Assembly (NCBI RefSeq): GCF_030538495.1
Contig: NZ_JAUNTW010000002.1
Location: forward strand, 1 to 64,000
Origin: Paracoccus sp. (in: a-proteobacteria)
GTDB lineage: Bacteria > Pseudomonadota > Alphaproteobacteria > Rhodobacterales > Rhodobacteraceae
Direction: 5' to 3'
DNA length: 64,000 bases
Part shown: piece by piece, positions 53,432 to 63,099 of the stretch
How positions within the stretch are numbered: the first letter of the stretch is position 1
Layout: each line of letters starts with the position of its first letter
Made by a program: the position numbers and the translations under genes
Notes under the pieces: generated by a model
The model's database searches: none
Told to the model about the DNA's origin: nothing
The model's input: the letters and a program-made list of their open reading frames with translations, nothing else

Positions 53432-55516
53432 ATGGCGCATTGGGATGACCGCGCAGGCGTGCCGCGCAGCGCATTGGTGGCGGTGCCGTTTCTGATGATA
53501 CCCGCGCTGCTGGGCGCGATTTTGCTGCTGATCCTGCCCGGATGGCGCGCCGGAATGCCGCTGATCATCGGCGGCACGGTTGCGGTTGCGTGGTATCTGC
53601 TGGGCGGGGCGATTTCCGTCGCGCATCTGATGCGGCGCGCGAATGGTCGCCGCACCCTGCGCCGCATCCGGGCCGAGGTGGCGCAGGTCTCTGAACCGAT
53701 CTGGATTTGCGACAATGACGGACGGGTTTTGTATCACAACACCGCCGCCTATGACCGTTTTGGTCCGATGCAGGGGCAGGCGATTGCGCGCATGGTCGGC
53801 ACGCTGCGCGCTGATGCGCAGGGCGAGGTGGAATCTCTGCTGAACCGCGCCGGGCCGGTGGGCCATGCCGAACTGCATCTGGCGGATGGCGATGTGATTT
53901 CCGTGACGCGCGCGTCGGATGCGCCGCTGCAAATCTGGTCCTGTCAACGCCATGATCAAGTGCCCGATCCGCATATGGTGGCCGCGTTGATCGACCGCTC
54001 CGCGCCCTCTGGTGATTTTGACGCCATCCCGGTGCCGCTGTTGCGCGTGTCGTCTGATGGTGCCATTCGCGCCGCCAATAACGCGGCGCAGCGGCTGTTG
54101 TTTGATGATCCGCAGGTCGATGAACTGCCCCATCTTGGCACCCTGTTCGAAGGTCCGGGCCGCCCTGTGGCCGATTGGCTGGCCGACATCGCCGCCGGTC
54201 GCGCCCAAAACCGGGCCGAGATGTTGCGCAAACGCGGCCCCGAACGTCGCGGCGGTGAACAGCATCAGTATTATCAGGTCGCCCTGGCCCCCGATCCGAC
54301 CGATGACGGGCAGATGCTGGCGGTCCTGACCGATGCAAGCGCCCTGAAAACCATGGAGGCGCAGTTTACCCAAGGCCAGAAAATGCAGGCCATCGGCCAG
54401 TTGGCGGGCGGAGTTGCGCATGACTTCAACAACTTGCTGACAGCGATTGGCGGGCATTGCGACCTGCTGATGCTGCGCCGCGATAAGGGCGACCCCGATT
54501 ATGCCGATCTGGATCAGATCAGCCAGAACGCCAATCGCGCGGCGGCCTTGGTTGGGCAATTGCTGGCCTTTTCCCGCAAACAGACTCTCCGGCTCGAGGT
54601 GATCAACCTGCGCGACACCGTGTCGGATCTGACGCATTTGTTGAACCGGCTGGTGGGGGAACGGGTGGGGCTGAATGTCAGCTTTGACCCCGCGCTGCAT
54701 CCGATCCGCGCCGATAAACGGCAGCTGGAACAGGTGATTATGAATCTGGTCGTGAATGCCCGCGACGCGATGCCCAAGGGGGGCGACATTACCCTGCGCA
54801 CGGAAAACCTGTCGCTGTCGGCGCCGATGCTGCGCGACAATGCGCATTTGCCGGCGGGGGATTATGTGTGCATCCGCGTGACCGATAACGGCACGGGCAT
54901 CGACCCCGAGGTGTTAACCAAGATTTTCGACCCGTTTTTCACGACCAAACGCGCGGGCGAAGGCACGGGGCTGGGCCTGTCAACGGCTTACGGGATCGTG
55001 AAACAAACCGGCGGCTATATTTTTTGCGACAGCACTCTGGGGCAGGGAACCAGTTTTTCGGTGATTTTCCCCGCGCGTCCGGGGGAAATCGAAACGCCGG
55101 TTGTGGTTAACAGCGCCCCCACGGCGCAGGTGCAGCCCGAAACCGCCACCATCCTGCTGGTCGAGGATGAGGCCCCTGTCCGCGCCTTTGCCGTCCGCGC
55201 GCTGAGGCTGAAAGGTTATGACGTGCTCGAGGCGGAAAACGCCGAAGCCGCACTGGACCTGCTGCGCGATCCAAAGCTGCGCGTCGATTTGTTCGTGACC
55301 GATGTGGTGATGCCCGGGCTGGACGGTCCCAGCTGGGTGCGCGCCGCGTTGCGCGACCGTCCGGGCGTTAAGGTGATTTTCATGTCCGGCTATGCCGAGG
55401 ATATGTTTGGCGAAAATCACGTTCCGGTTCAGGGCGCCAGTTTTATGCCTAAACCGTTTACCCTGTCCGAACTGACGGCGCGTGTGGCGGCGAAACTGGC
55501 GGGAAATGATGCTTAA
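53432..55516 (+). CDS. cckA: hybrid histidine kinase CckA
   Basis: 694 residues, close to Caulobacter CckA. Two N-terminal helices (LVAVPFLMIPALLGAILLLI; MPLIIGGTVAVAWYLLGGAI), two PAS-like domains (about 80-320), HisKA GQLAGGVAHDFNNLLTAIGG with phosphoacceptor His, HATPase (VIMNLVVNARDAMPKGG; GEGTGLGLSTAYGIVKQTGG), and receiver ILLVEDEAPVRAFAVRALRL with phosphoacceptor Asp in VDLFVTDVVMPGLDG. CckA phosphorylates ChpT, which phosphorylates CtrA, the cell-cycle and motility regulator. The ATG at 53432 marks the family start and follows GGGGAACG. Confidence 0.92.
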   Translation: MAHWDDRAGVPRSALVAVPFLMIPALLGAILLLILPGWRAGMPLIIGGTVAVAWYLLGGAISVAHLMRRANGRRTLRRIRAEVAQVSEPIWICDNDGRVLYHNTAAYDRFGPMQGQAIARMVGTLRADAQGEVESLLNRAGPVGHAELHLADGDVISVTRASDAPLQIWSCQRHDQVPDPHMVAALIDRSAPSGDFDAIPVPLLRVSSDGAIRAANNAAQRLLFDDPQVDELPHLGTLFEGPGRPVADWLADIAAGRAQNRAEMLRKRGPERRGGEQHQYYQVALAPDPTDDGQMLAVLTDASALKTMEAQFTQGQKMQAIGQLAGGVAHDFNNLLTAIGGHCDLLMLRRDKGDPDYADLDQISQNANRAAALVGQLLAFSRKQTLRLEVINLRDTVSDLTHLLNRLVGERVGLNVSFDPALHPIRADKRQLEQVIMNLVVNARDAMPKGGDITLRTENLSLSAPMLRDNAHLPAGDYVCIRVTDNGTGIDPEVLTKIFDPFFTTKRAGEGTGLGLSTAYGIVKQTGGYIFCDSTLGQGTSFSVIFPARPGEIETPVVVNSAPTAQVQPETATILLVEDEAPVRAFAVRALRLKGYDVLEAENAEAALDLLRDPKLRVDLFVTDVVMPGLDGPSWVRAALRDRPGVKVIFMSGYAEDMFGENHVPVQGASFMPKPFTLSELTARVAAKLAGNDA

Positions 55517-55574
55517 ATTAATGAATGTTCCTGTTTTGATCTTGAAAACGAATAGGTTTGCGCGCAAATTGCGC

Positions 55575-55589
55575 GAACAAGGGGCGAAC
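55575..55589 (+). promoter_or_regulatory. LexA (SOS) box of recA
   Basis: GAAC-AAGGGGC-GAAC matches the alphaproteobacterial LexA operator GAAC-N7-GAAC exactly, 60 bases before the recA start. recA should be induced by DNA damage. Confidence 0.9.
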
Positions 55590-55648
55590 ATAACGCGCGG
55601 TCGGCTGATTGCTGCATCGTGGCGTGTGTGACATAAAGGTAGAATACC

Positions 55649-56716
55649 ATGGCACAGGCGAGCATTTTTGACATGACCGACAAACGCAGCGCGGACAAAC
55701 AAAAGGCGCTGGACAGCGCCCTTGCGCAGATCGAACGCCAATTCGGCAAAGGTTCGATCATGAAATTGGGCAAAGACAACCCCGTGGCCGAGATCGAGGC
55801 AACCTCGACCGGGTCGCTGGGGCTGGACATCGCTCTGGGGATCGGTGGCCTGCCGAAAGGGCGGATCATCGAAATCTATGGCCCGGAAAGCTCGGGCAAA
55901 ACCACGCTGACCCTGCATGTGGTGGCCGAAGAACAGAAAAAAGGCGGCGTATGCGCCTTTGTGGATGCCGAACACGCACTGGACCCGCAATATGCCAAAA
56001 AGCTGGGCGTGAATCTGGACGAACTGCTGATTTCGCAGCCTGATACCGGCGAACAGGCATTGGAAATCGTCGATACGCTGGTCCGGTCGGGCGCGGTGTC
56101 GCTGGTCGTGGTCGATTCGGTGGCGGCGCTGACGCCCAAATCCGAAATCGAAGGCGATATGGGCGACGCGCAGGTTGGCGCACAGGCCCGGTTGATGAGC
56201 CAGGCGATGCGGAAACTGACCGCCAGCATCGGGCGCAGTAACTGCATGGTGATTTTCATTAACCAGATTCGGATGAAAATCGGCGTGATGTTCGGCAACC
56301 CGGAAACGACTTCGGGCGGGAACGCGCTGAAATTCTATGCCTCGGTCCGTCTGGATATTCGCCGCACCGGCGCGATCAAAGATAAGGACGAAGTGACCGG
56401 CAACACCACCCGCGTCAAAGTGGTGAAAAACAAGGTCGCGCCGCCCTTCCGTCAGGTCGAATTCGACATCATGTATGGCGAAGGGATCAGCAAAGTGGGC
56501 GAACTGGTTGATCTTGGCGTCAAGGCCGGTGTCGTCGAAAAATCCGGCGCGTGGTATTCTTATGGCGATGAACGCATCGGGCAGGGGCGTGAAAATGCAA
56601 AACAATTCCTGCGCGATCGCCCCGATGTCGCCTATGCGATCGAGGATAAAATCCGCGCCAGCCACGGTCTGGAATTCGGCGTCGAACCCGATGATGACGC
56701 CCTGACCGAAGAATAA
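55649..56716 (+). CDS. recA: recombinase RecA
   Basis: 355 residues. DNA strand exchange and LexA co-protease. N-terminal [20 protein letters not shown], Walker [35 protein letters not shown] (Walker B and loop 1), and [20 protein letters not shown] then [11 protein letters not shown] (loop 2). The acidic C terminus ends DDALTEE. An SOS box lies upstream. RBS AAGG lies 8-11 bases before the ATG. Confidence 0.98.
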   Translation: MAQASIFDMTDKRSADKQKALDSALAQIERQFGKGSIMKLGKDNPVAEIEATSTGSLGLDIALGIGGLPKGRIIEIYGPESSGKTTLTLHVVAEEQKKGGVCAFVDAEHALDPQYAKKLGVNLDELLISQPDTGEQALEIVDTLVRSGAVSLVVVDSVAALTPKSEIEGDMGDAQVGAQARLMSQAMRKLTASIGRSNCMVIFINQIRMKIGVMFGNPETTSGGNALKFYASVRLDIRRTGAIKDKDEVTGNTTRVKVVKNKVAPPFRQVEFDIMYGEGISKVGELVDLGVKAGVVEKSGAWYSYGDERIGQGRENAKQFLRDRPDVAYAIEDKIRASHGLEFGVEPDDDALTEE

Positions 56717-56722
56717 CCGAAC

Positions 56723-56748
56723 GGGGCGCGGCGCCTCTGCCGCGCCCC
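56723..56748 (+). terminator. recA terminator
   Basis: GGGGCGCGGC pairs with GCCGCGCCCC around GCCTCT-type loop, seven bases after the recA stop. T-rich tail is weak (ATTTC). Confidence 0.8.
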
Positions 56749-56823
56749 ATTTCAACGGCTTGCTGGACAGAAGGTCGGGCGAACGATAGACGGAACCGAC
56801 ATCTTTTGCACTAAAGGCACGCT

Positions 56824-59475
56824 ATGCCCAGTTTGAACGACATCCGCTCTACTTTCCTTGGCTATTTTGAACGCAATGGCCATCGTGTCGTGGACAGCAG
56901 CCCGCTGGTTCCGCGCAATGACCCGACGCTGATGTTTACCAATTCGGGCATGGTGCAGTTCAAAAACCTGTTCACGGGTCTGGAAACGCGCGACTACACC
57001 CGTGCGACGACCGCGCAAAAATGCGTGCGTGCGGGCGGCAAACACAACGATCTGGACAATGTGGGTTATACCGCGCGGCACCATACGTTCTTTGAAATGC
57101 TGGGGAATTTCAGCTTTGGCGACTATTTTAAAGACGGCGCGATCCCCTTTGCCTGGGAATTGCTGACCAAAGATTTCGACATCCCCAAAGATCGCCTGCT
57201 GGTCACCGTTTACCATACCGATGACGAAGCCGCCGATCTGTGGAAAAAGGTCGCGGGCCTGCCGGATGATCGCATTATCCGCATCGCGACCAGCGACAAT
57301 TTCTGGCAGATGGGCCCGACGGGGCCGTGCGGACCCTGCACGGAAATTTTCTTTGACCACGGCGATAAAATCTGGGGCGGCCCTCCGGGCAGCGCGGATG
57401 AGGACGGCGACCGTTTCATCGAAATCTGGAACCTTGTGTTCATGCAGAATGAACAATTCGAAGACGGTTCCATGCGCGCGCTTGATATGCAGTCGATCGA
57501 CACCGGCATGGGGCTGGAACGGATCGGCGCGCTGTTGCAAGGCAAGCACGACAATTACGACACCGACCTGATGCGCAGCCTGATCGAGGCAAGCGCCCAT
57601 GCCACCAGCAACGACCCCGACGGGCCGGGCAAGGTGCATCACCGCGTTATCGCGGACCATCTGCGTTCGACCAGTTTTCTGATTGCGGACGGCGTCATGC
57701 CCAGCAACGAAGGGCGCGGTTACGTTTTGCGCCGGATTATGCGCCGCGCGATGCGGCATGTGCATATGCTGGGCGCGCAGGATCCGGTGATGCATCGTTT
57801 GGTTCCGGCTTTGGTGCGCCAGATGGGCGCGGCCTATCCCGAACTGAGTGCCGCGCAGCCCCTGATCGAAGAAACGTTGCGCAGCGAAGAAACCCGGTTC
57901 CGTCAAACGCTTGACCGTGGTTTGCGCCTTCTGGATGACGAATTGGCGCGTCTGCCCGATGGGGCCGACCTGCCGGGTGATGCGGCGTTTAAATTGTATG
58001 ACACCTATGGTTTCCCGTTGGATCTGACGCAGGATGCGTTGCGCGAACAGGGCCGCGCGGTGGATACTGCCGGTTTCGATGCCGCCATGGCCGAACAAAA
58101 GGCCAAGGCGCGCGCAGCGTGGTCGGGCAGCGGCGAATCAAAAGACGCCGCGATCTGGTTTGAACTGGCAGAACAGCACGGCGCGACGGAGTTCTTGGGT
58201 TATGATACCGAACAGGCCGAAGGTCAGATTCTGGCGGTTGTGATCGACGGCGCGGCGCAGGATCGCGTGGATGAAGGCGCGACCGTGCAAATCGTGGTGA
58301 ATCAGTCGCCGTTTTACGCCGAATCGGGCGGTCAGGTGGGCGATACCGGCCTGATCGAAACCGAAACTGGCGCGGCTCAGGTGACGGACACGAAAAAGGT
58401 CGGCGGGCTGTTCCTACACAACGCCACTGTGACCAAGGGCGACATTCAACGCGGGCAGGGTGCGGTGTTGTCGGTGGACCATGCGCGGCGTTCGCTGATT
58501 CGCGGCAACCACTCGGCCACGCATCTGCTGCACGAGGCGTTGCGCCGCACATTGGGCGACCATGTCGCCCAGCGGGGCAGCCTGAACGCGCCGGATCGGT
58601 TGCGGTTTGACTTTAGCCACAATCACGCCGTCAGCGATGACGAACTGGCCCGGATTGAAGCCGAAGTGAATGATTTTATTCGCCAAAACAGCCGTGTTGA
58701 AACGCGGATCATGACGCCCGATGATGCCCGTGCGATTGGCGCGCAGGCGCTGTTTGGTGAAAAATATGGTGACGAAGTGCGTGTCGTGTCGATGGGTGCT
58801 TTGATTGACAGCGGCAAGGGGCATGACGGCCAGACCTATTCGCTGGAACTGTGCGGCGGCACGCATGTGGCGCGGACGGGGGATATTGGCGCCTTTGCGC
58901 TGCTGGGCGACAGCGCGTCGGCGGCAGGCGTTCGCCGGATCGAGGCGCTGACCGGGCAGGCCGCATTGGATCATCTGCGCGGGTCGGACCGGCAACTGTC
59001 TGAAATTGCGTCGATTCTTAAGGCGCAGGCGGGCAATGTCGTGAACCGCGTTCGCGCATTGGCCGATGAACGCAAAGCCTTGGCCAATGAGGTGGCGCAG
59101 CTGAAACGTCAATTGGCCATGGGGGGCGACGTCGAAGCCAAGGATATCGGCGGCGTTAAATTCATTGCGCAGCGGGTTGATGGGGTCGGCGGCAAGGAAT
59201 TGGGAACGCTGGTTGACGATATGAAGGCGCAACTGGGCAGCGGCGCAGTTCTGGTTCTGGCCGAATCAGATGGCAAGGCGACGGTTGCGGCAGGTGTCAC
59301 GCCGGATCTGACGGATCGGATCAGCGCGGTTGCCTTGGTTCAGGCGGCGACGGCGGCTTTGGGTGGCAAGGGGGGCGGCGGTCGTCCTGACCGCGCCCAA
59401 GGTGGTGCGCCGAATTTGGACGCCGCCGATGCCGCATTTGCAGCGGCGGAGCAGGTGATCGCCGCGACGGCGTAA
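56824..59475 (+). CDS. alaS: alanyl-tRNA synthetase
   Basis: 883 residues, full length. Charges tRNA-Ala. Class II motifs: [40 protein letters not shown], and [20 protein letters not shown]. The editing domain has [15 protein letters not shown] and zinc-binding [15 protein letters not shown]-terminal oligomerisation region has [15 protein letters not shown]. No ribosome binding site is obvious; GGCACGCT precedes the ATG. It follows recA, a common alphaproteobacterial order. Confidence 0.97.
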   Translation: MPSLNDIRSTFLGYFERNGHRVVDSSPLVPRNDPTLMFTNSGMVQFKNLFTGLETRDYTRATTAQKCVRAGGKHNDLDNVGYTARHHTFFEMLGNFSFGDYFKDGAIPFAWELLTKDFDIPKDRLLVTVYHTDDEAADLWKKVAGLPDDRIIRIATSDNFWQMGPTGPCGPCTEIFFDHGDKIWGGPPGSADEDGDRFIEIWNLVFMQNEQFEDGSMRALDMQSIDTGMGLERIGALLQGKHDNYDTDLMRSLIEASAHATSNDPDGPGKVHHRVIADHLRSTSFLIADGVMPSNEGRGYVLRRIMRRAMRHVHMLGAQDPVMHRLVPALVRQMGAAYPELSAAQPLIEETLRSEETRFRQTLDRGLRLLDDELARLPDGADLPGDAAFKLYDTYGFPLDLTQDALREQGRAVDTAGFDAAMAEQKAKARAAWSGSGESKDAAIWFELAEQHGATEFLGYDTEQAEGQILAVVIDGAAQDRVDEGATVQIVVNQSPFYAESGGQVGDTGLIETETGAAQVTDTKKVGGLFLHNATVTKGDIQRGQGAVLSVDHARRSLIRGNHSATHLLHEALRRTLGDHVAQRGSLNAPDRLRFDFSHNHAVSDDELARIEAEVNDFIRQNSRVETRIMTPDDARAIGAQALFGEKYGDEVRVVSMGALIDSGKGHDGQTYSLELCGGTHVARTGDIGAFALLGDSASAAGVRRIEALTGQAALDHLRGSDRQLSEIASILKAQAGNVVNRVRALADERKALANEVAQLKRQLAMGGDVEAKDIGGVKFIAQRVDGVGGKELGTLVDDMKAQLGSGAVLVLAESDGKATVAAGVTPDLTDRISAVALVQAATAALGGKGGGGRPDRAQGGAPNLDAADAAFAAAEQVIAATA

Positions 59476-59479
59476 ACGG

Positions 59480-59497
59480 GGCGGGCTTTGGCCCGCC
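59480..59497 (+). terminator. alaS hairpin
   Basis: GGCGGGC pairs with GCCCGCC around TTTG, five bases after the alaS stop; only a weak T-run (TTA) follows. Confidence 0.6.
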
Positions 59498-59616
59498 TTA
59501 ACGCCGTAATTTAAGATCGCGGACCGCGTTAACTTTGGCATAACATTCCTGATGCGCGGCATAATTGGCTGTGTTATGTCGCGTCATGCAAATGTCGTAA
59601 TCCGTTGGGGCAGGTT

Positions 59617-60411
59617 ATGTGTCGCTGGGCCGCGTATATCGGGCAGCCGATCTTTATCGAAGATATTGTCAGCAAACCGCATCATTCGCTGATTCGGCAA
59701 AGCCAAGGCGCGCTGCGGTGTCATACCCCGGTGAATGCGGACGGATTCGGGCTGGCCTGGTATGGCGACCGCCCGGAGCCGGGGCTGTATCGTGACGTGA
59801 TGCCGGCATGGTCGGACCCGAATCTGCGCAGTTTGGTGGCACAGGTGCGGTCGGGGTTGTTCATGGCGCATGTGCGCGCATCCACCGGGACCGCGACCAG
59901 CCGCAATAACTGCCATCCCTTTGCCGCGGGTCGGTGGTCGTTCATGCATAACGGGCAGTTTGGCGGCTATGACGGGTTTCGGCGCTATGCCGATGTGATG
60001 ATTCGCGACGAACATTATCCCGACCGCAAAGGGGCCACGGATAGCGAGGCGTTGTTTCTGATCGCGCTTGGCGAAGGTTTGGATCACGACCCCAAGGGCG
60101 CGATGCAGCGGGCGATTGCGCGGTTGGAAAACCTGGCGCGGCAACGGGGCGGCCTGCCTTATGTTCGGGCGACTTGTGCGTTCTCGGATGGAGAGCGCCT
60201 GTTTGCCTGCCGTTACAGCAGCGATGAGCAAGCGCCGACGCTGTTTTATCGCTGGTCGGATACGCGGGCGGGCTGGGCCGTCGTGTCTGAACCGTTAGAG
60301 ACGGACGAAACCGGCTGGCAAGAGGTGCCGGCCGGCAGTTTCTGCGTGTTCGACCGTCGCGATGTTCAGATCAGTGCGTTTTGTCCGGATCATCAGTCAG
60401 CGGCGGCGTAA
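59617..60411 (+). CDS. class II glutamine amidotransferase
   Basis: 264 residues. The N terminus MCRWAAYIGQPIFIEDIV has the catalytic Cys at position 2, exposed after Met removal. Glutamine-binding motifs FMAHVRASTGTATSRNNCHP, FMHNGQFGGYDGFRR and ATDSEALFLIAL match class II (Ntn) amidotransferases of the EgtC/YafJ type. These may hydrolyse gamma-glutamyl bonds; the acceptor is unknown. GGGGCAGG lies before ATG 59617. Its 3' end overlaps the convergent DUF4177-like gene by 41 bases. Confidence 0.9.
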   Translation: MCRWAAYIGQPIFIEDIVSKPHHSLIRQSQGALRCHTPVNADGFGLAWYGDRPEPGLYRDVMPAWSDPNLRSLVAQVRSGLFMAHVRASTGTATSRNNCHPFAAGRWSFMHNGQFGGYDGFRRYADVMIRDEHYPDRKGATDSEALFLIALGEGLDHDPKGAMQRAIARLENLARQRGGLPYVRATCAFSDGERLFACRYSSDEQAPTLFYRWSDTRAGWAVVSEPLETDETGWQEVPAGSFCVFDRRDVQISAFCPDHQSAAA

Positions 60412-60721
60412 CGGGTTCGGGTTCCGCCACAGGTTCCGGTTCGTAAACCGGCGCCGGGATAAATTCGGGTTCGGCCACAATTTCGGGCAGGGCGCGGCGA
60501 AACACCAGAATATTGTGATAAACGGTCGTCCGCCCGGTCAGGCCGCTGCGTTCTTCGCTGGGCAGAACATCGGCGCGGACATAGTCCCAGCCATCCGCCG
60601 CCATGCGGTTCAGTTCCGCGCTCAGGGCGGCGGCGAAACGGTCGGTCGGGGTTTTCGACCCGGCGACCTTATCGGCGCGGGTCGGGGCGGGGATCACCGT
60701 ATATTCATATTGCATCGTCAT
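60371..60721 (-). CDS. DUF4177-like protein with Pro/Glu-rich tail
   Basis: 116 residues. [15 protein letters not shown], then [20 protein letters not shown] and [14 protein letters not shown] are the DUF4177-like core, a small beta-alpha fold of unknown function. After residue 80 the tail is Pro/Glu-rich. The start overlaps the gatB stop (ATGA), so it is translationally coupled to gatB. Its 3' end overlaps the amidotransferase gene on the other strand. Confidence 0.8.
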   Translation of the reverse strand: MTMQYEYTVIPAPTRADKVAGSKTPTDRFAAALSAELNRMAADGWDYVRADVLPSEERSGLTGRTTVYHNILVFRRALPEIVAEPEFIPAPVYEPEPVAEPEPVTPPLTDDPDKTH

Positions 60722-62232
60722 TCCGCCAGCTTTTTCGCAACCAGTTCATTGACCGCCGCCGGGTTGGCCTTGCCGCCCGTGGCTTTCAGCACCTGACCGA
60801 CGAACCACCCCGCCAGTTTCGGGTTTTGTTTTGCCTTTTCAACCTGTTCGGGGTTGGCGGCGATGATGTCGTCAACGGCTTTTTCGATGGCGCCCAGATC
60901 GGTGACCTGTTTCATGCCGCGCGTTTCGACGATTTGGGCGGGGTCGCCGCCTTCGGTCCACAGGATTTCAAACAGATCCTTGGCGATTTTGCCGGAGATG
61001 TCGCCGCGCGCGATCAGGTCAATCACGCCGCCCAGTTGCGCGGCCGTCACGGGGGACGCGGCGACGGTCAAACCTTCTTTGTTCAGGCGGCCGAACAATT
61101 CGTTAATGACCCAGTTCGCGGCCTGTTTGCCGTCGCGGCCTGATGCCACAGCCTCGAAATAATTGGCGTTTTCGACCTCGGCGGTCAGAACGCCGGCGTC
61201 ATATTCGGACAGACCCAGCACCTGCACAAAGCGCGCCTTTTTTTCGTCCGGCAGTTCGGGCATGTCGGCGGCGATGTCGTCCACCCACGCCTGTTCGATG
61301 TCCAAGGGCAGCAGGTCGGGATCGGGGAAGTAACGGTAATCATGCGCCTCTTCCTTGCTGCGCATGGACCGGGTTTCGCCGCGATCGGGGTCATAGAGGC
61401 GGGTTTCCTGCACGACTTTGCCGCCGTCTTCGATGATGGCGATCTGGCGGCGTGCTTCGTATTCAATGGCAGCCTGAATAAAGCGCAGGCTGTTCATGTT
61501 CTTGATTTCGCAGCGCGTTCCCAACACGCCGAAATCGCCGGTTTCGATGAACTTTTCGTAATCACCGGGACGGCAGACCGACACGTTCACATCGGCGCGC
61601 AGATTGCCGTTTTGCATATTGCCGTCGCAGGTGCCCAGATAGCGCATGATCTGGCGCAGTTTGCTGACATAGGCGGCGGCTTCTTCGGGGCCGCGAATAT
61701 CGGGGCGGCTGACGATCTCCATCAAGGCAACGCCGGTGCGGTTCAGGTCCACAAAGGACATGTTCGGGTCCATGTCGTGGATGGATTTGCCCGCGTCCTG
61801 TTCCAGATGGATGCGTTCAATACGCACGCGGCGGGCAACGCCGGGGGCCATGTCGACGATCACCTCACCCTCGCCCACGATGGGGTGGTAAAGCTGGCTG
61901 ATCTGATAGCCCTGCGGCAAATCGGGGTAGAAATAGTTTTTGCGGTCGAAGGCGCTGCGCAGGTTGATGTCGGCGCGCAGGCCCAGCCCGGTGCGCACGG
62001 CTTGGGCGACGCAAAATTCGTTGATGACGGGCAGCATCCCCGGCATGGCCGCGTCCACAAAGGCGACATTGCTGTTCGGCTCCGCGCCAAAGGTCGTCGA
62101 TGCGCCCGAAAACAGTTTGGCGTTCGACGCGACCTGAGCGTGAACCTCAAGCCCGATGACCAGTTCCCAATCGCTTTGCGCGCCCGCAATCACTTTGGGT
62201 TGGGGGGCGGTATAGGACAGGTGGTCAAGCAT
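60718..62232 (-). CDS. gatB: aspartyl/glutamyl-tRNA(Asn/Gln) amidotransferase subunit B
   Basis: 504 residues. With GatA and GatC it converts Glu-tRNA(Gln) and Asp-tRNA(Asn) to the amides, required where GlnRS or AsnRS is missing. Motifs: [60 protein letters not shown], and C-terminal YqeY-like part ending [16 protein letters not shown]. gatA and gatC are not in the window. Confidence 0.97.
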   Translation of the reverse strand: MLDHLSYTAPQPKVIAGAQSDWELVIGLEVHAQVASNAKLFSGASTTFGAEPNSNVAFVDAAMPGMLPVINEFCVAQAVRTGLGLRADINLRSAFDRKNYFYPDLPQGYQISQLYHPIVGEGEVIVDMAPGVARRVRIERIHLEQDAGKSIHDMDPNMSFVDLNRTGVALMEIVSRPDIRGPEEAAAYVSKLRQIMRYLGTCDGNMQNGNLRADVNVSVCRPGDYEKFIETGDFGVLGTRCEIKNMNSLRFIQAAIEYEARRQIAIIEDGGKVVQETRLYDPDRGETRSMRSKEEAHDYRYFPDPDLLPLDIEQAWVDDIAADMPELPDEKKARFVQVLGLSEYDAGVLTAEVENANYFEAVASGRDGKQAANWVINELFGRLNKEGLTVAASPVTAAQLGGVIDLIARGDISGKIAKDLFEILWTEGGDPAQIVETRGMKQVTDLGAIEKAVDDIIAANPEQVEKAKQNPKLAGWFVGQVLKATGGKANPAAVNELVAKKLAE

Positions 62233-62490
62233 TTCGTGCCTCTTTCATCGTGGTGGCGCGTGTTTAGGACAGGCGCGCGCCAATGTCACGGGTCTGCACG
62301 CGAATCGCGCCATCCCTGACAGCACATCATAAAAAGGTTTTGATTGGGTTAACAGGTTTCACCGCATCGGCGGATTTCCGACCATGCGCGCGGGTGCGTG
62401 GCGCGTTTCTGCCGACCCCACGGGCGGCGGATTGCGTGATTTTGTGGGTCGGGTATGCAGGCGGAACGAAAAAAACACCCCGAGGTTAGA
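62233..62490. other. gatB upstream region
   Basis: 258 bases between divergent gatB and the lipoprotein gene. It must contain promoters for both, but I saw no recognisable operator, RNA or repeat. Confidence 0.5.
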
Positions 62491-63099
62491 ATGCGCATCG
62501 CGCTGTCCCTTGCTGCCCTTGCCGTTGTCGCGGCCTGTCAGAGCGCCCCGCAGGCCACCACCCCCGCCCCCCAGACCACCGAAGCCGCGCAGATGTCGCT
62601 GGCGACGCCGCCGATGCGGTGGGGACAACGCAGCGGGTCGGATGCGTGGACGCGTGCGACTTTGGCGGCGCTTGATCGCGAAGGGGTGACGATCCTGTCG
62701 CGCGTGCCGCATGATATTGACGCGTTTTGTCCGAATTACGCATCGCTGAATGACACCGGGCGCAAGGCGTTTTGGGCGGGGCTGCTGTCGGCGGTTGCCA
62801 AACACGAAAGCACCTATAACCCGCAGGCGGCGGGCGGCGGCGGTCGTTGGATCGGGTTGATGCAGATCGCGCCCGCGACGTGGCAACATTATGGTTGTCA
62901 GGGAAATATCCGCGACGGAGCCGATAATATGTCCTGCGCGGTGCGGATCATGACGCGTCAGGTGGGCCGCGATAATGCCGTGGCGCATGATGGCAATGGC
63001 TGGCGCGGCGTGGCGCGGGACTGGGCGCCGATGCGCAACCCGGCCAAGCGCGCCGATATTGCCGCCTGGACATCGCGGCAATCCTATTGCGCGGGTTAA
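62491..63099 (+). CDS. transglycosylase-like (SLT) lipoprotein
   Basis: 202 residues. Lipoprotein signal MRIALSLAALAVVAACQS with Cys of the lipobox. The lysozyme-like core has AVAKHESTYNPQAAGGGG (likely catalytic Glu), WIGLMQIAPATWQHYGCQGN, and MSCAVRIMTRQVGRDNA. The Cys residues could form disulfides. It may cleave peptidoglycan from the outer or inner membrane face. GAGG lies before ATG 62491. It converges on the ComM gene with a four-base overlap. Confidence 0.86.
   Translation: MRIALSLAALAVVAACQSAPQATTPAPQTTEAAQMSLATPPMRWGQRSGSDAWTRATLAALDREGVTILSRVPHDIDAFCPNYASLNDTGRKAFWAGLLSAVAKHESTYNPQAAGGGGRWIGLMQIAPATWQHYGCQGNIRDGADNMSCAVRIMTRQVGRDNAVAHDGNGWRGVARDWAPMRNPAKRADIAAWTSRQSYCAG

Noticed and set aside
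53396..54847. Long minus-strand frame of 483 codons
   Set aside because: Antisense to cckA; composition typical of a shadow frame.
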